Assembly (NCBI RefSeq): GCF_000270185.1
Contig: NC_015516.1
Coordinates: 1,338,501-1,402,500, forward strand
Direction: 5' to 3'
Source of the DNA: Melissococcus plutonius ATCC 35311
GTDB taxonomy: Bacteria > Bacillota > Bacilli > Lactobacillales > Enterococcaceae
DNA length: 64,000 bases
Position 1 is the stretch's first letter, and every line of letters begins with the position of its first letter. Below, piece after piece: positions 60,304-64,000 of the stretch. Below the pieces are notes generated by a model. It made no database searches. It was not told the DNA's origin and saw nothing but the letters and a program-made list of their open reading frames with translations. The translations under genes were made by a program, and so were the position numbers.

Positions 60304-60752
60304 ATGTCTCAAACAATCAACATAATTACCTTAAAACAGTTTATAAATACATCAAAAGAATTAAAAAACAAAGGAAATATCATGAAGCTTTAGCTTTATC
60401 TTGTATTGCTATCTCTGCCTGTGCCAATTATAAATATCCTAAAGAAAAATTAGATTCAAAAAAATTTATAGCTTTTATTAAATCTAATTTTTCTACTTAT
60501 TGCTCTATTGGCTTTCCTGGAATTCAAGCTTCCTTAATAATGATCTATGATGAATTTTCCAACAAACATATAAGCTATGAAGAAATGATATATAAAAAAA
60601 TTAGATGTAGTTTAATTCATGAAGCAGATATTCCTAATATAATTTTTTCCAAGGAAACTGAGATTGGCAATTATAATAAAAATACTAAACTTCCTATATC
60701 AATAATCGATATGTTAAATAAAATGGCATCAGACTATTTAAAAGACATATAA
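60304..60752 (+). pseudogene. HEPN-like protein, frameshifted
   Basis: Small helical protein. The ATG at 60304 has GGGAG upstream and begins MSQTINIITLKQFI; it runs out of frame near 60366. The rest reads from KYHEALALSCIAISACANY to the TAA at 60752, including KKIRCSLIHEADIP, an R-x4-H motif as in HEPN ribonucleases. Adding one A to the run of six A (60363-60368) joins the two parts into about 149 residues. Divergent from the XRE-type gene. Role unknown; HEPN call is by motif only. Confidence 0.65.
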
Positions 60753-60834
60753 CGTATTATTTAATTCATATTGAATTTTTTACATTAGAGATTGGAAAAT
60801 ACTAAATCTTCCAATTTCTGTCTTCAATAAATAT
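60753..60834. other. Short hairpin region after the HEPN-like gene
   Basis: AGATTGGAAAATACTAAATCTTCCAATTT can form a hairpin with a short stem near 60789-60818. This may terminate the HEPN-like gene on the plus strand; the T run is weak. Confidence 0.4.
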
Positions 60835-61206
60835 TCAGAAAAATGGAGTTCTCCTATTTTTCAAAAACAAAAAAACATCAATGCTAATTATATGTTGATG
60901 TATCAAGTATATCGGCGAACTAAGTCGAACCGGTACATCATATATGATCATTTTATTTACATGCTTTTTACTATGGCTTTCCTTGGTACTTAATTAATGT
61001 AGTTCAAGTAATTCTTTATAAAGGTTTAGCCATTCAATTAAGCTGATGTCTGGAATACATCGTGTGTTTTAAACATAGTGAATTCCGGTCATGAGTAAAA
61101 TGTTTTTGGTAAACAAATGTATGAACCAAGCATCAGAGATCTTACTATAGGGACCTGAACATTATCTAACTTTAAAAAAATATAAATTATTTATTTTAAT
61201 CGTCAT
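60835..61206 (-). pseudogene. Possible decayed gene with three in-frame TAA codons
   Basis: On the minus strand one frame reads 124 codons from ATG 61204-61206 with a plausible composition (for example SDAWFIHLFTKNILLMTG, DISLIEWLNLYKELLE, YDVPVRLSSPIYLIHQH). Three TAA codons lie at 61162-61164, 61069-61071 and 60994-60996. The other two minus frames have more stops. I do not recognise the family. It lies downstream of the ABC ATPase on the same strand. Could be coincidence. Confidence 0.3.
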
Positions 61207-61230
61207 TATTATCACTATCACCTTATAAAA

Positions 61231-62166
61231 TTAAAATGTATTGTACAATTCAATCAAAACATTTTCCAATGTTGCTTCATTTATTTTTAAATTTACTATT
61301 TCATTTTTTTTTACTATTTGCTTAATGACATTTACAAAGTCCTCTTTGCTCTGTAAAGTAACTTTATAATTGGTTTCATCTATCATTTCAATATTGTAAT
61401 TGGACTCTAAAATTAAGTTTGAATCACTTTTTATCTCAATCAAAATTTCATGAGTCTTCCCTGATGTACTAAGAAGATTTTCTATAGATCCATCGTAATA
61501 AAGTTCCCCTTTGTTAATTATGATGATCCTTTTTGCCACTTTTTCAATGTCTGATAAATCGTGTGAAGTAATAAAAATGGTTGTTCCAAATTCTCTATTA
61601 ATTTTTTCGATCACATGATGAATACTTTCTTTTGCCTTTATATCTAAACCAATTGTTGGCTCATCTAAAAAAACTAAAGATGGATTATGAATAAACGTTG
61701 TAACTAGTTCACATTTCGCTTTTTACCCAAGACTCAATTGTCTGACTGGAACTTGTTCAATACCATTAAGTTCTAACAATTTGGATAAGACCTCAAATGT
61801 ATCCCAAAATTGTTTTGTAGGAATATCGTAAATCATTTTTAACATTAAATAAGTATCCATTGCTGGCAAATCCCATTCTAATTGTGAACGCTGCCCAAAC
61901 ATAACACCAATATCCTTTACATAAGACTTTCTATTTTTATAAGGTTCAATACTTGAAACAGTCGCTGATCCATTCGTTGGTTTAATAATTCCAGCTAATA
62001 TTTTAATTGTTGTGCTTTTACCTGCACCGTTTACTCCTAAATAGCCAAGAATTTCTCCTCTTTCTATAGAAAAAGAAATATCTCGCAATGCTTCAATCGT
62101 TTCTGTCCTTCTGTTTTTCTTCCTAGTAAATACTTTATTAAATTGTTTCACTTCAATATAACTCAA
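61231..62166 (-). pseudogene. ABC-2 exporter ATPase, in-frame stop
   Basis: ATPase subunit for the adjacent permeases. Walker A is GVNGAGKST; the frame then stops at TAA (61723-61725) exactly within the signature LSLG, where Gln (CAA) is expected in LSLGQ. Translation of the rest continues in frame with Walker B (VFLDEPTIGLD), the H-loop (TSHD) and a C-terminal regulatory part to 61231. The whole is 312 codons. A single C-to-T change explains it. If real, the exporter has no energy source. Confidence 0.9.
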
Positions 62167-62183
62167 TTAAATCAACTCCCTTT

Positions 62184-62981
62184 TTAATTTCCAGATGATG
62201 AGTAATGTTTTTCCAGTATTTTAAATACAAAATAGGCCATCACAAAAAAAAGAATACCAATAAGTGGACTCACTAAATAAAAATACATCCTTTCATTATT
62301 ATATTTTCCAAGTAGTAAACTCACCGGATAAAAAGAGATAAGAGAAACGGGAAGAATATAAGTAAAAAAAGTTTGAATGAATCTAGGAAATACACTCTTA
62401 GGATATTGCATTAATGAAACGCTGCCTTGTACAAAAATACTTGTAAACTCGATATATTGACTAAAAATAAAAGTTAATGAACCAACTAAAATATAAATAC
62501 CACTATATAAAAAACACCCACAAAGGACAACAAAAGGAAGATAGAATAAAATCATGACTGCATTGGTTGATGAAATATTCCAGAAAGCTCCTGTTAATAA
62601 TACAACCGTTGCTAATAGCAATCTTCCAAATCGAACTGGCTGGAAATTAAAGGCAGATATTTGTAATAATGTCGAATAAGGCCTTAATAGATAACGGTCA
62701 TATTGTCCTCCCCTAATTAAATCCTGAATATTCGATTCAAAGCCTCTAAAAAAAACTTCTGAAAATGAGAACGAGAAATTCACAATGCCATAAAGGAGAA
62801 ACGTTTCAGTAACAGACCAGTCGCTTAACGTTCCAAATTTACTAAATAATGAGAGCATTCCAATAAATTCAAATAATATCACAAATAGTTGATTTAATAG
62901 CCCTATCAGAAAATTGGTTTTATATTGCCAATTTGATTTGAAAACCATTTTTAATAAAACAAAATATTTAATAACAGACAA
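62184..62981 (-). CDS. ABC-2 type exporter permease
   Basis: 265 aa with six predicted membrane helices. Family marks: FRGFESNIQDLIRGGQYDRYLLRPYS near the middle, as in DUF990/ABC-2 membrane type 6 permeases. The start is TTG at 62981 with GGGGGTAGG upstream. It sits between the ATPase and the second permease. Related operons export peptides or drugs, but the cargo is unknown here. Confidence 0.85.
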   Translation of the reverse strand: MSVIKYFVLLKMVFKSNWQYKTNFLIGLLNQLFVILFEFIGMLSLFSKFGTLSDWSVTETFLLYGIVNFSFSFSEVFFRGFESNIQDLIRGGQYDRYLLRPYSTLLQISAFNFQPVRFGRLLLATVVLLTGAFWNISSTNAVMILFYLPFVVLCGCFLYSGIYILVGSLTFIFSQYIEFTSIFVQGSVSLMQYPKSVFPRFIQTFFTYILPVSLISFYPVSLLLGKYNNERMYFYLVSPLIGILFFVMAYFVFKILEKHYSSSGN

Positions 62982-62989
62982 TTTAATTC

Positions 62990-63798
62990 CTACCCCCCAT
63001 TAATTTCAATTTTATTTTCTACCTTTTGATAGACTAAATTAGTAATAAATAATAAAACAACAATCCAAATTACTTGCATGATCAATTGGCGGATAGAATC
63101 ATGAATCGTATAAGACTCATTAAATATTAAAGCTGGAGTATCAACAATAAATTTAAAGGGTTGATGCTCTAAAAAAATAATAATTGTTTAGGATAAAAGG
63201 CTAATGGAATAATCATTCCAGATAATACAAAAGCAAGGGAGCTGATTGCCCCAATAAAATTGGAAATTGAAGTAAAAAAAAAGGCTAAACTATACAGGAG
63301 AACAGTAATTAATGTACTTAGAATTAATGAAAAAGTAACACTTATAAGAAACATTAAAAAATAGCCAAAGGTTGGAAGTTGGATGATTAATTCATCTAAA
63401 CTCAGTAGATGAATTAGTATGAAAGCAATAAAGAAGATAGGAATTGCTCTTGTTAAAAAACTTACCATTCTCCAAGAAATTGTTTTGACGAAAATCAGTT
63501 TAAATAGACCAATTGGTCTGATTAGTTCTGAAGCAATTGAACCAGTTCTAATGCTATCAAAGTCTTTACCATTTACATTCCACGGAACGATTGCAAACAA
63601 CATTTGTGTTACCCATACGTATAAAGCGGTTTGAGATGTATTCATTGGCGAAGCAGCTTCATTTCCACTAACAAAGGCATTCAGAGTAACTATTTTGAAT
63701 GTTGCAAAAAATAATTGTATAACAATTCCTGAAATAATTCCAAACATAAAATATTTTGAAATTTTAAATTCCTTAATGACTTGACTCATTATAACCAA
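62990..63798 (-). pseudogene. ABC-2 type exporter permease, frameshifted near its C-terminus
   Basis: Second permease. 209 codons read normally (RTGSIASELIRPIGLFK, SSLAFVLSGMIIPLAFYPKQ), then TAG. Restoring one T to the run of seven T (complement at 63171-63177) extends the frame with FLEHQPFKFIVDTPAL and a final membrane segment to TAG 62990-62992. The total of 809 bases is one short of a multiple of three. The start is TTG at 63798 after AGGAGGAG; an ATG three codons on is possible. The truncation removes the last helix. Confidence 0.85.
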
Positions 63799-63853
63799 AA
63801 TTTACTCCTCCTAATTTCTTTTTGTATAAGTTTAATTAATCTTTCTTATCATT

Positions 63854-63979
63854 TCAGATTGAAAATAAATGAGCATTATTTTTAGAAAATGCTATCAAAT
63901 TAGAGTAACTAGGCAATTCTAAGGACTTACATTCTTCTTTCCCAATATTATTACTAGCATAATAGGATTGAACGACTCA
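63854..63979 (-). pseudogene. Possible 3' end of an upstream gene
   Basis: On the minus strand about 40 codons read plausibly (ending NLIAFSKNNAHLFSI) down to a TGA at 63854-63856, preceded by an in-frame TGA near the window edge. No start codon was visible. It may be the tail of a gene beyond the window, possibly also frameshifted. Confidence 0.2.
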
Positions 63980-64000
63980 TCATTTCTAAAAATATTAACT

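Noticed and set aside
63419..63634. Plus-strand 71 aa frame in the ABC permease
   Set aside because: Antisense shadow without a ribosome binding site.

Overview
The window is AT-rich, low-GC Gram-positive (Firmicutes) chromosome. The gene set and local order point to the family Enterococcaceae: walRK-yycHIJ, ireB-ruvX-yrzB, hrcA-grpE-dnaK-dnaJ with CIRCE, rimP-nusA-rnpM-ylxQ-infB-rbfA, ylbF/ylbG next to rsmD-coaD-sepM, an enterococcal PBP5-type gene and an Apf/LysM secreted protein. The very low GC and the many broken genes resemble Melissococcus plutonius. That species call is an inference and was not tested by any search. Almost all genes lie on the minus strand, so most operons read from high to low coordinates.

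Layout. 1-4.4 kb: sepM (broken), coaD, rsmD, ylbG, ylbF, a YlbC-like CAP-associated protein and ylaN. 4.5-12.7 kb: recQ, typA, an inositol-phosphatase gene, a UPF0223 gene, an HD hydrolase, and argS behind a T-box leader. 12.9-19.5 kb: tsaD, two RimI-type acetyltransferases and tsaB (tRNA t6A modification), a PBP5-type gene with an in-frame stop, an Apf-like muralytic protein and two tRNA-Leu genes. 19.7-32.7 kb: sprT-like gene, tex, the HrcA heat-shock operon with two CIRCE operators, hemW, ribF, truB, a small membrane protein and rbfA. 32.7-38.9 kb: infB, ylxQ, rnpM, nusA, rimP, and rnhC on the opposite strand. 39-47.4 kb: accessory region with a PlcR/Rgg-like regulator, an SMR efflux gene and a lactose/cellobiose-type PTS operon (IIA, GHL6-like glycosidase, MupG/DUF871-like hydrolase, frameshifted IIC, IIB, LacI regulator with two matching operator-like palindromes). 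47.8-50.6 kb: yrzB, ruvX, ireB and a split ThrE-type exporter. 50.7-58.2 kb: a broken YcgQ/YcgR pair and the WalRK locus. 58.2-64 kb: a long gene-poor stretch, a membrane-anchored XRE protein, a frameshifted HEPN-like gene and an ABC-2 exporter operon in which two of three genes are broken.

The main result is a dense set of disrupted reading frames. Several are single-base length changes in A/T runs: sepM, the first rimI copy, the HEPN-like gene, one ABC permease, and walR, whose intact product is normally essential. Others are in-frame stop codons that homopolymer miscounting cannot create: the PBP5-type gene, ycgR (two stops) and the ABC ATPase. The region therefore either shows real genome decay mixed with run-length errors, or genuine run-length slippage. 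The walR case is the best test between these.

No rRNA, CRISPR array, intact insertion sequence or prophage was seen. The least explained parts are 58.2-59.3 kb (a possible structured RNA followed by two strong hairpins), a possible decayed gene at 60.8-61.2 kb, and the glycan-PTS operon with two unusual glycosidases.
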